Below the pieces are notes generated by a model, which searched no databases, had not been told where the DNA came from, and saw nothing but the letters and a program-made list of their open reading frames with translations. A stretch of DNA of 49,689 nucleotides from positions 1 to 49,689 of the forward strand of contig DASYKC010000075.1 of NCBI GenBank assembly GCA_035995885.1, in the 5' to 3' direction. The position numbers and the translations under genes were made by a program. Within the stretch, counting starts at the first letter, position 1, and each line of letters opens with the position of its first letter. This stretch comes from Schlegelella_A sp035995885. GTDB taxonomy: Bacteria > Pseudomonadota > Gammaproteobacteria > Burkholderiales > Burkholderiaceae_C. Of this stretch, positions 32,852-43,583 are shown in pieces.

Positions 32852-33628
32852 CTATCGGCGCACGCGCGGCGCCTTGAACGCGGCGTCGACGCGCCAGCGC
32901 CCGCGCAGCCGATGGAGCCGGGCGACGGCGACCGCGTCATCGCCGGGCGCCGCGGCCAGCGTCGCGGCGAAGGTCTCGACGATCCGCGTCGGTCGCGAGG
33001 TCGTCGCGTCGTCGCTCGCCGCGGCGAACGGCTCGGTCCGCAGCGTCGCCGCGCTCTGGCACGGATGCTCGCGATACGCGAGCTGGACGAACGCGGGCGA
33101 AGTCGTGGCCGGCAGCTTGAGGCGGCACGGCGAGTCGAGGGCGATCTCGCGGCCGCGCGGATCGAATGCCAGGCCCGGCGCGATGACGACGACGCTCGCA
33201 CCGTCGCCGGCTTCCACCGCCACCGCCAGGCCGTCGACGATGCCGGCGCCGTGGAGCAGCCGGTTGCGCCGGGCGAGGCGGTCGAGCAGGTAGCTCTGCT
33301 CGGTCTGGAAATCATCGACGTCGAGCAGCTTGCCGGCGAAGTAGGCGACGCGACGCAGGCCCTCGCCGCAGTCGTCGTCTTCGCCGGCGCTGCCCGCAAC
33401 CGCCGCCAGCGCCGTCGCGGCGCGCGCCACCTTGTCCGCGAGCAGGCGCCCGTGCGGCGTCAGCGCGCTCGTTCGCGCGTGCAGGTCTTCGATCGCGAAG
33501 GCGAGCAGCTCCAGGACCGTGATGCCGGGGTCGTGCGCGTTCGAGTCGGTCCAGTCGGGAGCGACGCGGCCGGCGACCCGCCGCATTTCGCCGGCGAGCG
33601 CCGTCCACTGCTCATCGCTGAGCGGCAT
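32852..33628 (-). CDS. Orphan protein with contractile-injection-system-like motifs
   Basis: A 258-residue protein combining two patterns that I associate with phage-like injection-system gene sets. Residues 25-50, DWTDSNAHDPGITVLELLAF, match the opening of baseplate-J-like proteins. Residues 96-130, YFAGKLLDVDDFQTEQSYLL then NRLLHGAGIVDGL, match the YF.GKLL...DF..EQ family encoded in extracellular contractile injection clusters. A PGLAFDPRGREI segment and YREHPCQ follow, as in that family. No sheath, tube, spike or AAA ATPase gene is in the window. Its start overlaps msrA by 17 bases, so it is probably read from the msrBA transcript. Function is unknown. Confidence 0.75.
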   Translation of the reverse strand: MPLSDEQWTALAGEMRRVAGRVAPDWTDSNAHDPGITVLELLAFAIEDLHARTSALTPHGRLLADKVARAATALAAVAGSAGEDDDCGEGLRRVAYFAGKLLDVDDFQTEQSYLLDRLARRNRLLHGAGIVDGLAVAVEAGDGASVVVIAPGLAFDPRGREIALDSPCRLKLPATTSPAFVQLAYREHPCQSAATLRTEPFAAASDDATTSRPTRIVETFAATLAAAPGDDAVAVARLHRLRGRWRVDAAFKAPRVRR

Positions 33629-34142
33629 GCGCCTCGCGCACCGGCAGGCGCCAGCCGGGCCGGACGAAGTGGCAGGTATAGCCGTTCGGGATGCGCTCGA
33701 GATAGTCCTGGTGCTCGGGCTCGGCCTGCCAGAACGGACCGGCCGGCGCGACTTCGGTGACGACCTTGCCCGGCCACAGGCCCGCCGCCTCGACGTCGGC
33801 GATGGTGTCCTCGGCGATCTGCTTCTGCTCGGGCGTTGTGTAGTAGATCGCCGACCGATAGCTCATGCCACGGTCGTTGCCCTGGCGGTCCTTCGTCGTC
33901 GGGTCGTGGATCTGGAAGAAGAACTCGAGCAGCTTGCGATAGCTCGTCCGCGCCGGATCGAAGACGATCTCGATCGCCTCGGCGTGCGTGCCGTGGTTGC
34001 GATAGGTCGCGTTGGCCACATCGCCGCCCGAGTAGCCGACGCGCGTCGAGACGACGCCGTCGATCCTGCGGATCAGGTCCTGCATGCCCCAGAAGCAGCC
34101 ACCGGCGAGGACGGCGCGTTCGGTCGTGGCGTTGCTGCTCAT
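33612..34142 (-). CDS. msrA: Peptide methionine (S)-S-oxide reductase MsrA
   Basis: A 176-residue enzyme reducing the S-epimer of methionine sulfoxide in proteins. The catalytic motif GGCFWGMQ has nucleophile C16. Other family segments are GVVSTRVGYSGGDVANATY, GTHAEAIEIVFDP, FFQIHDPTTKDRQGND and MSYRSAIYYT. No further Cys in the C-terminal tail is visible (it ends EAHAAQR), so regeneration may rely directly on thioredoxin or another thiol. The start overlaps the msrB stop (ATGA at 34139-34142). Confidence 0.95.
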   Translation of the reverse strand: MSSNATTERAVLAGGCFWGMQDLIRRIDGVVSTRVGYSGGDVANATYRNHGTHAEAIEIVFDPARTSYRKLLEFFFQIHDPTTKDRQGNDRGMSYRSAIYYTTPEQKQIAEDTIADVEAAGLWPGKVVTEVAPAGPFWQAEPEHQDYLERIPNGYTCHFVRPGWRLPVREAHAAQR

Positions 34143-34624
34143 CGCACTTCCTCCACCTGATCGAGATAGGCGCCGTACCCTTCGGCCGCCATGTCGTCGC
34201 GATGGACGAAGCGAAGCGACGCCGAGTTGATGCAGTAGCGCAGGCCGCCGCGGTCGCGCGGGCCATCGTCGAAGACGTGGCCGAGGTGGCTGTCGCCGTG
34301 CGCCGATCGCACTTCGGTGCGGACCGTGCCGTACGACGTGTCCTTCACCTCGTTGACGTGGGCCGGCTCGATCGGCTTGGTGAAGCTCGGCCAGCCGCAG
34401 CCCGACTCGAACTTGTCGGCCGAGGCGAAGAGCGGCTCGCCCGAGACGATGTCGACGTAGATGCCGGGCTCGTGGTTGTCGAGGTACTCGCCCGTGCCGG
34501 GCCGCTCGGTCGCGCTCTCCTGCGTGACGCGATACTGTTCCTTGGTCAGGCGGGCGACCGCCTCGGGCGTCTTTCGATAGGGGGTGGGGGTGGTGGGCAT
34601 GTCGGTCCTCTCCGTGTCGGACAT
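34139..34624 (-). CDS. msrB: Peptide methionine (R)-S-oxide reductase MsrB
   Basis: A 161-residue enzyme reducing the R-epimer of methionine sulfoxide. It has the catalytic C131 in RYCINSASL and the candidate resolving C76 in SGCGWPSF. The SHLGHVFDDGP segment is conserved. The paired CxxC zinc motifs of many MsrBs are absent, so this is a metal-free form. The N-terminus may instead start at the ATG of MPTTPTPYR eight residues later. It is first in the operon msrB-msrA and divergent from the MOSC gene. Confidence 0.95.
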   Translation of the reverse strand: MSDTERTDMPTTPTPYRKTPEAVARLTKEQYRVTQESATERPGTGEYLDNHEPGIYVDIVSGEPLFASADKFESGCGWPSFTKPIEPAHVNEVKDTSYGTVRTEVRSAHGDSHLGHVFDDGPRDRGGLRYCINSASLRFVHRDDMAAEGYGAYLDQVEEVR

Positions 34625-34677
34625 CCAGGTCGGCGGAGCTTAGCGAAACCTTACGCCTTGCGGCGGCCGTCGCCGCG

Positions 34678-35193
34678 ATGGCCCCACCTCGAGACGACAT
34701 GCCGTTCCCGCCCGCCTCATCGCTGGCCCGCCTGATCGAAGCGCCGGTCCGCCCCGGCACCGTCGAATGGATCGGCGTTCGCCCGGCGCGGCGCGCCGCG
34801 ATGCGCAGCGAAGACGCGGCCGAGCTGCGCGCCGGCCACGGCCTCGTCGGCGATCGCTACGGCAACCCCGGTGGCGCGCGCCAGGTGACGCTGATCGAAG
34901 CCGAGAGCCTGGCGACGATCGCCAGCCACCTCGGCCGCGACCTCGTCCGCGCCGACGAGCTGCGCCGCAACGTCGTCGTCCGCGGCCTCAACCTGGTCGC
35001 CCTGAAGGGCCGTCGCTTTCGCATCGGCGCCGCCCTGCTCGAGGCGTCGGGCGAGTGCCATCCGTGCTCGCGCATGGAAGAGATCCTCGGCAGCGGCGGC
35101 TACAACGCCGTGCGCGGCCTCGGCGGCATCACGGCGCGCGTGATCGCCGGCGCGGTGATCCGGATCGGCGATGCGGTCGCGCCGACTCCGTGA
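34678..35193 (+). CDS. MOSC-domain protein
   Basis: A 171-residue MOSC protein, a small beta-barrel sulfur-carrier or molybdenum-cofactor-related domain as in YiiM and the C-terminus of MOCO sulfurase. Family features are GHGLVGDRYGNPGGARQVTLIE, RRNVVVRGLNLVALKGRRFRIG and the conserved Cys in ASGECHPCSRMEE. It is likely involved in transfer of sulfur or in a molybdoenzyme. The partner is unknown. An ATG seven codons downstream is also possible as a start. It is divergent from msrB (53 bases). Confidence 0.88.
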   Translation: MAPPRDDMPFPPASSLARLIEAPVRPGTVEWIGVRPARRAAMRSEDAAELRAGHGLVGDRYGNPGGARQVTLIEAESLATIASHLGRDLVRADELRRNVVVRGLNLVALKGRRFRIGAALLEASGECHPCSRMEEILGSGGYNAVRGLGGITARVIAGAVIRIGDAVAPTP

Positions 35194-35303
35194 CGCTTTG
35201 CTCACCTTGCGCCGATGTCGGCCGGACTTACCTTTGCGCGTTCGTCGCGCGTGCGTCGCGCTCCGACAATCGCCGGTTGCGTCGACTTCCGGCATTCGCC
35301 TTC

Positions 35304-36476
35304 ATGCACCTCGACATCGCCTCGCTCCTCCTCGCCATGACCGTCTGCATGGTCACGATGGCCATCGCCTTGCCGGCCGTGATGGGCGAGGTCGACGCGC
35401 CAGCGCGCTGCGCCCAGGCCGGCGTCATCCTCCAGGGCGTCGCCTGGGCGCTGCTGCTGACGTCGGGCCTCGTCGCGCCGGGCTCGATCACCGACCGCGC
35501 CCTGTCGACGCTGGCGATGGCCGGCATCACCGGCGGCCTCGCGCTCAACGCCGCCGCCTTCGACCTGTGGTGCGGCCGCACGCCGCAGATCCGCATCCCG
35601 TTGCTGATCGCCGTCGTCATGCCGATCGGCTACTCGATCGGCTTCTCGAGCTATCCGTTTCGCGTCGGCTGGGCCAATGGCCTGCTGACGCTGCAGATGG
35701 CGTTCCTGGTCGCTTCGGTGTGGCGCAAGCCCGCAGTGCCGATCGGCAAGTGGCGCTGGCTGCTCGCCGTCAGCGTCATCGCGCAGATGGTCGTCACGCT
35801 CGGGCGCGGCGTCCTCGGCGCCTTCTTTACCGCGAGCTATCCGAGCTTTCTCGCGCCGCACCCGGTGAACTACGCCTTCGCCCTCATCGCCAACGCGACG
35901 ACCGTGCTCTCGCTGATGGCGGTGCTGCTCGCCCACCGCGACGAGGCCGCGCGCGAGCTCGAGCGGCTGGCGACGGTCGACGGCCTCACCGGCGTCCTCA
36001 ACCGCCGCGCCTGGCTGAGCCTGGCCACGACCGAGATGGCGGTGAGCGTCCGCTACGGCCACCCGGTCGCGGTGCTGATGATCGACCTCGACCATTTCAA
36101 GCAGATCAACGACACCCAGGGCCACGACGCCGGCGACCGCGCCCTCGCCTTCATCGCCCGCGCGCTGCAGTCGGCGGTGCGGCCCGGCGACCTCGTCGGC
36201 CGCTACGGCGGCGAGGAGTTCTGCGTCCTGATGACGCACGCCGACAACGCCGCGGCGAGCGCCTTCGACGTCCGCATGCGCAGCTACCTCACCGAAGTCG
36301 CCGAGCAGGAGCTCGGCTTCCCGCTCGCCTACAGCGCCGGCATCGCCATGCGCACCTCCGCCGACGACACGCTCGCGGCGATGGTCAAGCGCGCCGATGC
36401 GACGCTCTACAGCGCCAAGGAACAGGGTCGCTCGCGCACCCTCGACGCGCAGGGGCTGCGCCTGCGCTCGGCCTGA
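35304..36476 (+). CDS. Membrane-bound diguanylate cyclase (GGDEF)
   Basis: A 390-residue enzyme making cyclic di-GMP. Seven hydrophobic segments fill residues 1-205, a membrane sensory module without a name I can assign. The GGDEF domain (about 220-385) has the intact active site GRYGGEEF, substrate segments IDLDHFKQINDTQGHDAGD, and an RxxD inhibitory site (RPGD) five residues before GGEEF, so product inhibition is expected. No EAL domain is present. It stands alone between the MOSC gene and a convergent lipoprotein gene. Confidence 0.92.
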   Translation: MHLDIASLLLAMTVCMVTMAIALPAVMGEVDAPARCAQAGVILQGVAWALLLTSGLVAPGSITDRALSTLAMAGITGGLALNAAAFDLWCGRTPQIRIPLLIAVVMPIGYSIGFSSYPFRVGWANGLLTLQMAFLVASVWRKPAVPIGKWRWLLAVSVIAQMVVTLGRGVLGAFFTASYPSFLAPHPVNYAFALIANATTVLSLMAVLLAHRDEAARELERLATVDGLTGVLNRRAWLSLATTEMAVSVRYGHPVAVLMIDLDHFKQINDTQGHDAGDRALAFIARALQSAVRPGDLVGRYGGEEFCVLMTHADNAAASAFDVRMRSYLTEVAEQELGFPLAYSAGIAMRTSADDTLAAMVKRADATLYSAKEQGRSRTLDAQGLRLRSA

Positions 36477-36503
36477 GCGTCGCCTACGTCGAGCGAGTCG
36501 CGA

Positions 36504-36941
36504 TCAGGTGCAGCGCAGCTGCAGCGATTCGATCCGTCCGCCGAAGCCGAGCTTCTCGACCAGGCCGGGCTCGCGACTGTCGGGCGGAAAGCCCACCGAG
36601 CGCGCCGACAGGAACTGCTTCTGGTAGACGATGAGGGTCGCGCGCGGGCCGGTGATGACGCTCCTGATGTCGCGCCGGAGCTGGCGCGCGCTGCCCTTGT
36701 CGAGCGTCTGCAGCTCGATCGGGCCGATCAGCGTCAGCGAGTCGCCGTTGAAGCTGCGATCGCCGAAGAACGTGGCCCAGCAGCCCGACTGCAGCTCGCT
36801 CGCCGAGGGCGAGACGAGGACGACCGCTTCGGTCTCGGTGGTCGACGACGCGGCCGAAGCGCTGCGATCGCTCATCTGGCCGCAGGCGGCGAGCGCCGCG
36901 GCGGCGATCGTCAGCACGGGAAGGAGGTGACGGGGCTTCAT
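36504..36941 (-). CDS. Small lipoprotein, beta/gamma-crystallin-like
   Basis: A 145-residue lipoprotein. Signal with lipobox LAAC (MKPRHLLPVLTIAAAALAAC), a Ser/Thr linker, then a domain with GCWATFFGDRSFNGDSLTLIG and ATLIVYQKQFLSARSVGF. The Y/F-x4-F-x-G-x-S pattern is reminiscent of beta/gamma-crystallin Greek keys, but I would not call the family firmly. Two Cys (in SGCWA and the terminal LRCT) could form a disulfide. GAGGAAA lies before the ATG at 36941. It is divergent from hsp20-lon (92 bases), which suggests stress-linked envelope expression. Confidence 0.7.
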   Translation of the reverse strand: MKPRHLLPVLTIAAAALAACGQMSDRSASAASSTTETEAVVLVSPSASELQSGCWATFFGDRSFNGDSLTLIGPIELQTLDKGSARQLRRDIRSVITGPRATLIVYQKQFLSARSVGFPPDSREPGLVEKLGFGGRIESLQLRCT

Positions 36942-37033
36942 CGGATTTCCTCGGCGATGTAGGGACCTGGCTTGATGGCGATCGGCGTGCCCAGCGCCGC
37001 ACGCCGCCGGCCTGTCGTTTGCCAACGGCGGGG

Positions 37034-37453
37034 ATGGTGGCGCGATACGACCCCGACGCATGGATGTGGTCGCAGGCCTGCGAGCTCATCGCCGAGGCCG
37101 AGCGCCTGCACCGCCAGTTCTTCCGCCTCGCCCCGGCCGAGCACGCGCCGGCGGCGTGGGAGCCGCCGATCGACGTCTTCGAGGACGAGCGCGAGATCGT
37201 CGTCGTCGTCGCCATGCCCGGCGTCGCCGCCGACCGCGTCGAGGTCGCGCAGGAAGGCGCGGCGCTGGTCGTGCGCGGCGTCCGGCCGCTGCCGCTCGAA
37301 GGCGGGCGCCACCGCCTGCGCCAGCTCGAGATTCCCTACGGCGCGTTCGAGCGCCGCATCCCGCTGCCGCTCGGCCGGGTCGAGGTCGGCCGCCCCGAGC
37401 TCGTCCAGGGCTGCCTGGTGCTGCGCCTGCGCAAGCGCGCGCCGGAGCGTTGA
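37034..37453 (+). CDS. Small heat-shock protein (Hsp20/alpha-crystallin)
   Basis: A 139-residue ATP-independent holdase. The alpha-crystallin domain occupies about residues 45-135: WEPPIDVFEDEREIVVVVAMPGV, VARVEVAQEG-like second strand and GAFERRIPLPLG. The C-terminal I-x-I motif is not obvious (it ends LRLRKRAPER). The ATG at 37034 is preferred over an in-frame TTG at 37019. It is five bases before the lon start, so a holdase and a protease are made together. A weak sigma32-like pair, CTTGAT (36971-36976) and CCCAGC (36990-36995), lies upstream. Confidence 0.9.
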   Translation: MVARYDPDAWMWSQACELIAEAERLHRQFFRLAPAEHAPAAWEPPIDVFEDEREIVVVVAMPGVAADRVEVAQEGAALVVRGVRPLPLEGGRHRLRQLEIPYGAFERRIPLPLGRVEVGRPELVQGCLVLRLRKRAPER

Positions 37454-37458
37454 CGCCG

Positions 37459-39894
<2,436 letters not shown>

Positions 39895-39921
39895 GCCGAG
39901 CGCGGGGCGGGCGAGGGCGCC

Positions 39922-39953
39922 CGAGCGGCCGGAGCGGCGTGTCTGGCCGCTCG
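39922..39953. terminator. Possible terminator after lon
   Basis: Inverted repeat CGAGCGGCC (39922-39930) and GGCCGCTCG (39945-39953) with a 14-base loop, starting 27 bases after the lon stop. There is no T-run, so a Rho-dependent or pausing role is as likely as intrinsic termination. Confidence 0.4.
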
Positions 39954-40014
39954 CCCGGCGGCGCCGTCATGTAGGCTCGTGGCTCACCGACGCCTCTTCC
40001 GTTTCGACACTCGC

Positions 40015-41565
40015 ATGACACTTCAGCTCGACCCCGACATCACCGTCTTCGTCGTCGGCGCCGGCATCATGGGCGCCGGCATCGCCCAGGTCGCGGCGCA
40101 GGCCGGCCACGCGGTGCGCCTCTTCGACACGCGCGACGGCGCAGCGCAGGCCGCGGTGACGAAGCTCGCGGCGACGCTCGACGGCCTCGCCGTCAAGGGC
40201 AAGCTCGACGCCGGCGAAGCGAAGGCGATCGCCGGCCGCATCAGCGCGGCGGCGCGGCTCGACGAGGCTGCCGGCGCCGGCCTCGTCGTCGAGGCGATCG
40301 TCGAGAACGCCGACGCCAAGCGGGCGCTCTTCCGCGCCCTCGAGCCGATCGTCGGCGACGCCTGCGTTCTGGCCTCGAACACCTCGTCGATCTCGATCAC
40401 CGCGCTTGCCAACGGCCTGCAGCGGCCGGGCCGTGTCGTCGGCATGCATTTCTTCAACCCGGTGCCGCTGATGAAGCTGGTCGAGGTCGTCTCGGGCCTG
40501 CAGAGCGACGCCGACGCGGCCGCGGCGATCTTCGATCTCGCCCGGCGCTGGGGCAAGACGCCGGTGCACGCGCGCTCGACGCCGGGCTTCATCGTCAACC
40601 GCATCGCCCGCCCGTACTACGCCGAGGCGCTCGCGCTCCTGCACGAGAAGCTCGCCGAGCCGGCGACGATCGATGCCTGCCTGCGCGGCGCCGGCTTTCG
40701 CATGGGGCCATGCGAGCTGATGGACCTGATCGGCCACGACACCAACTTCGCCGTCACCCAGTCGGTGTTCGATGCCAACTTCGGCGACAAGCGCTACGTG
40801 CCGTCGCTGGTGCAGCGCGAGCTCGTCGACGGCGGCCTGCTCGGGCGCAAGTCCGGGCGCGGCTTCTTCGCCTACGGCGCGGCCGCGCCGGCGGCGCCCG
40901 CCGCGACGCCGGCCTTCGCGGCGCCGGCGGTGCCGGCCGGCGCGATCGTCGCGCTGCACGGCCGCGGCGTCATCGTCGATCGCTGGGCGGCGCGGCTCGA
41001 GGACGCCGGCGTCCGCTTCGAGGCCGACCCGGAGAGCCGATGGAACGGCCTGCAGACCGATGCCGGGGAGCTGCATCTGACGGACGGCCGCGCGGCGACG
41101 CAGGTCGCGGCCGAGGCGGGCGTTCGCGAGCTCGCCGTCTTCGATCTCGCCGTCGCCCCGGCCGGCGGCGCGCCCGGGACGCCGCTCGCGATCGCGTTCG
41201 CGGCGAGCGCGTCGCCGGCGTGGCGCGAGCACGCCGCCGAGTGGCTGCGCATCGCCGGCTGGCAGCCGCAGGTCGTCGGCGACGCGCCCGGGCTCGTCGT
41301 CGCGCGCACCGTCGCGATGCTCGTCAACGAGGGCGCCGACGCGGTCCACCAGGGCGTCTGCACGCCCGAAGGCGCCGACCTGGCGATGAAGCTCGGCGTC
41401 AACTACCCGGCCGGGCCGTTCGAGTTTCTCGGCCGCTGGGACGCCGGCGCCGTCGCCGCGCTGCTCGACCACCTCGATGCCCACTACCGCGGCGAGCGCT
41501 ACCGCGTCAGCCCGGGGCTGCGCGAGCGGGCCTGGCTGGCGCTGCTCGATCCGCCGCCCGCGTAA
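40015..41565 (+). CDS. Two-domain 3-hydroxyacyl-CoA dehydrogenase (PaaH-like)
   Basis: A 516-residue NAD-dependent dehydrogenase. The N-terminal Rossmann motif is VVGAGIMGAGIAQVAAQAGH. The catalytic region is GMHFFNPVPLMKLVEVV with the active His, followed by FIVNRIARPYY. An Ala/Pro linker (about residues 285-310) leads to a second 3HCDH C-terminal domain (GADLAMKLGVNYPAGPFEF). This architecture is typical of PaaH in phenylacetate degradation and related aromatic side-chain beta-oxidation. ATG 40015 is chosen over an upstream GTG. It lies about 3.1 kb from the feruloyl-CoA-synthase cluster and could supply the dehydrogenase step there. Confidence 0.92.
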   Translation: MTLQLDPDITVFVVGAGIMGAGIAQVAAQAGHAVRLFDTRDGAAQAAVTKLAATLDGLAVKGKLDAGEAKAIAGRISAAARLDEAAGAGLVVEAIVENADAKRALFRALEPIVGDACVLASNTSSISITALANGLQRPGRVVGMHFFNPVPLMKLVEVVSGLQSDADAAAAIFDLARRWGKTPVHARSTPGFIVNRIARPYYAEALALLHEKLAEPATIDACLRGAGFRMGPCELMDLIGHDTNFAVTQSVFDANFGDKRYVPSLVQRELVDGGLLGRKSGRGFFAYGAAAPAAPAATPAFAAPAVPAGAIVALHGRGVIVDRWAARLEDAGVRFEADPESRWNGLQTDAGELHLTDGRAATQVAAEAGVRELAVFDLAVAPAGGAPGTPLAIAFAASASPAWREHAAEWLRIAGWQPQVVGDAPGLVVARTVAMLVNEGADAVHQGVCTPEGADLAMKLGVNYPAGPFEFLGRWDAGAVAALLDHLDAHYRGERYRVSPGLRERAWLALLDPPPA

Positions 41566-41686
41566 GACAGCTTCTCATCGTCGGGTCAGTCGATGGCGCG
41601 ACCGCTGTCGGACGGGCGTCGACGGTGCGTCGCCTGCCGACAATGTTCGGTCACGCCCACACAGGAATGGCGTGCCTGGAGTCATC

Positions 41687-42109
41687 ATGAAAGCAAAGAG
41701 AACCCACATCGCCGCGCTCACCGTCGTCGCCGCGGCCAGCCTGCTCGCGGCCTGCGAGCGCAGGACGACGACCGTGGCCGACGCCACGCCGGGCAGCACC
41801 TCGACGACGACGACGTCGACGACGGTGGCGCCGTCGCCGGCGGCGTCGAACGCGATGTCGGCGACCGCGAACGCCGTCGACAAGGCCGGCGACGCGGTCG
41901 GCGATGCCGCCATCACCGGCAAGGTGAAGACGGTGCTGATCGCCGACGCCGACATCAAGGCGCTGCAGATCGACGTCGACACCAAGAACGGCGTCGTCAC
42001 GCTGAGCGGCACCGCCGACAGCGCCGCCCACGCCGACAAGGCGAGCGCCGACGCGCGCCGCGTCGACGGCGTCAAGGCCGTCGACAACAAGCTGACCGTC
42101 AAGCCCTGA
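41687..42109 (+). CDS. BON-domain lipoprotein
   Basis: A 140-residue periplasmic lipoprotein. The signal (MKAKRTHIAALTVVAAASLLAAC) ends in a lipobox, followed by a long Thr/Ser linker. One BON domain spans about residues 72-138: AITGKVKTVLIADADIKALQ, VDTKNGVVTLSGTADSAAH and ADARRVDGVKAVDNKL. BON domains bind membranes or phospholipids, as in OsmY. It is likely an osmotic or envelope stress protein. Its end overlaps the convergent amidohydrolase gene by 11 bases. Confidence 0.9.
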   Translation: MKAKRTHIAALTVVAAASLLAACERRTTTVADATPGSTSTTTTSTTVAPSPAASNAMSATANAVDKAGDAVGDAAITGKVKTVLIADADIKALQIDVDTKNGVVTLSGTADSAAHADKASADARRVDGVKAVDNKLTVKP

Positions 42110-43007
42110 CGTTCGCGCCCGGCGCGGCGGCCGCCGCCGCGCCGGCGCCGAGGCCGAGCAGGCGCATGGCGTTCTGCTTGAGGATGAGCGGCTTCACCTC
42201 GTCCTTGAAGCCGGCCTCCTCGAAATCCTTGAGCCAGCGGTCGGGCGTGATCAGCGGGAAGTCGCTGCCGAAGAGGATGCGGTCCTTGAGCAGCGTATTC
42301 GCGTACTGGACCAGCTGCGGCGGAAAGTACTTCGGGCTCCAGCCCGAGAGGTCGATCCAGATGTTGGGCTTGTGCATGGCGAGCGAGATCGCCTCGTCCT
42401 GCCACGGCCACGACGGATGGGCGACGATGATCTGCATGTCGGGGAAGGCGATCGCGACGTCCTCGAGCAGCATCGGGTTCGAGTTCTGCAGGCGCAGCCC
42501 GCCGCCGCAGCGCATGCCCGAGCCGATGCCCGAATGGCCGCTGTGGAAGACGGCCGGCAGCTTCTTCTCGGCGATGACCTCGTAGATCGGCCAGGCCATC
42601 CGGTCGGTGACGTCGAAGCCCTGCACCGTCGGGTGGAACTTGAAGCCCTTGACGCCGTACTCCTCGACCAGCTTCCTCGCCTCGCGGCCGCCCATCTTTC
42701 CCTTGTGCGGATCGATCGAGCCGAAGGCGATCATGATGTCGCTGTTGGCCTGCGCCGCCTCGGCGATCTCCTCGTTGGGGATGCGCCGGCGCCCCATCTG
42801 CGTCTCGGCGTCGACGGTGAAATTGACGAAGCCGATCTTCTTCTCGCGGTAGTAGGCGATGGTCTCGTCCATCGTCGGGCGCTTCGAGGAGCGGAAGTAC
42901 TTGTCGGCGGCGCGGTCGTACTCCTCGCCGTAGTTGTCGAACGGGTTGCGGCACGACACCTCGAGGTGGGTGTGGGTGTCGATGGCGATGAGCTCGGCGG
43001 TGTTCAT
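42099..43007 (-). CDS. Amidohydrolase-superfamily (amidohydrolase_2) hydrolase
   Basis: A 302-residue metal-dependent hydrolase of the ACMSD-like amidohydrolase family. Metal ligands are visible in IDTHTH (near the N-terminus), KFHPTVQG, VFHSGHSG, IVAHPSWPW and LFGSDFPL. Members act as decarboxylases or C-C hydrolases on aromatic-derived acids. In Rhodococcus hydroxycinnamate (cou) clusters a member cleaves 4-hydroxyphenyl-beta-ketoacyl-CoA, and the neighbours here (MarR, crotonase, feruloyl-CoA synthase) make that a strong candidate role. The Ala-rich C-terminal tail is unusual. It is 35 bases downstream of the MarR gene on the same strand, so the two are probably cotranscribed. Confidence 0.85.
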   Translation of the reverse strand: MNTAELIAIDTHTHLEVSCRNPFDNYGEEYDRAADKYFRSSKRPTMDETIAYYREKKIGFVNFTVDAETQMGRRRIPNEEIAEAAQANSDIMIAFGSIDPHKGKMGGREARKLVEEYGVKGFKFHPTVQGFDVTDRMAWPIYEVIAEKKLPAVFHSGHSGIGSGMRCGGGLRLQNSNPMLLEDVAIAFPDMQIIVAHPSWPWQDEAISLAMHKPNIWIDLSGWSPKYFPPQLVQYANTLLKDRILFGSDFPLITPDRWLKDFEEAGFKDEVKPLILKQNAMRLLGLGAGAAAAAAPGANVRA

Positions 43008-43042
43008 TCTTCGCTCCTGACGCGGGTTGTGGTCGCAACCGC

Positions 43043-43525
43043 CTAGACGCGTCGGTGGCGGGCGACCTTCTCGAGCAGCTGGAACAGCAGGGTCCGCTCG
43101 CCTTCGCTGAGGTGGCCGAGCAGCTCGCCCTCCATGCTGTCGGCGATTCGCTCGGCCTTCTTCACCAGCGCCGTGCCCTTGCGGGTGAGGGCGATGGTCT
43201 GCTTGCGGCGATCGTCCTCGCTGCGCGTTCGCGTGATCAGCTCGCGCTCGACCAGCTTGTCGCAGACCAGCGTCAGGCGCGGCGCCGAGACGTCGAGCGC
43301 GAGCGACATCTGCCGCTGCGTGACGTGCGGGTTCGCGGCGACCAGCATCAGGATCGTGAAGTCGATGCGACGCAGCTCGAACGGCTCGCCGATGCGCCGG
43401 TTGAAGATCTTCAGGCTCGGGATCGCGGCCTGAGCGAGGTTGTAGCCGAGGAGGCGGCGCATCTTGCCGTGGTCGAGGCCGCCCGGCAGAGACGATTCGG
43501 GGTCGGTCTTGGTCGGGCTGCGCAT
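43043..43525 (-). CDS. MarR-family regulator (CouR/FerR-like position)
   Basis: A 160-residue winged-helix regulator. Its core includes RRIDFTILMLVAANPHVTQRQ, the recognition helix ALDVSAPRLTLVCDKLVERE and the wing RTRSEDDRRKQTIALTRKG. MarR proteins at hydroxycinnamate clusters (CouR, FerR) are repressors released by cinnamoyl-CoA thioesters. The location, divergent from a crotonase-feruloyl-CoA synthase operon, fits that. ATG 43525 is chosen over a TTG at 43585. An AT-rich palindrome block lies in the promoter region between the divergent genes. Confidence 0.88.
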   Translation of the reverse strand: MRSPTKTDPESSLPGGLDHGKMRRLLGYNLAQAAIPSLKIFNRRIGEPFELRRIDFTILMLVAANPHVTQRQMSLALDVSAPRLTLVCDKLVERELITRTRSEDDRRKQTIALTRKGTALVKKAERIADSMEGELLGHLSEGERTLLFQLLEKVARHRRV

Positions 43526-43583
43526 CTCGGAAAGTGTAGAGGCCCCGCTGCCGACAAGGGGGTTGCCGGCGCCGTTGCGATCC

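Noticed and set aside
32852..33628. A complete contractile injection cluster
   Set aside because: The neighbours are msrA and a CoA-transferase-like gene. No sheath, tube, spike or ATPase genes are present.
36971..36995. Sigma32 promoter for hsp20-lon as a firm feature
   Set aside because: CTTGAT-N13-CCCAGC matches only loosely, and such partial matches are frequent in GC-rich DNA. It is mentioned only as a weak candidate.
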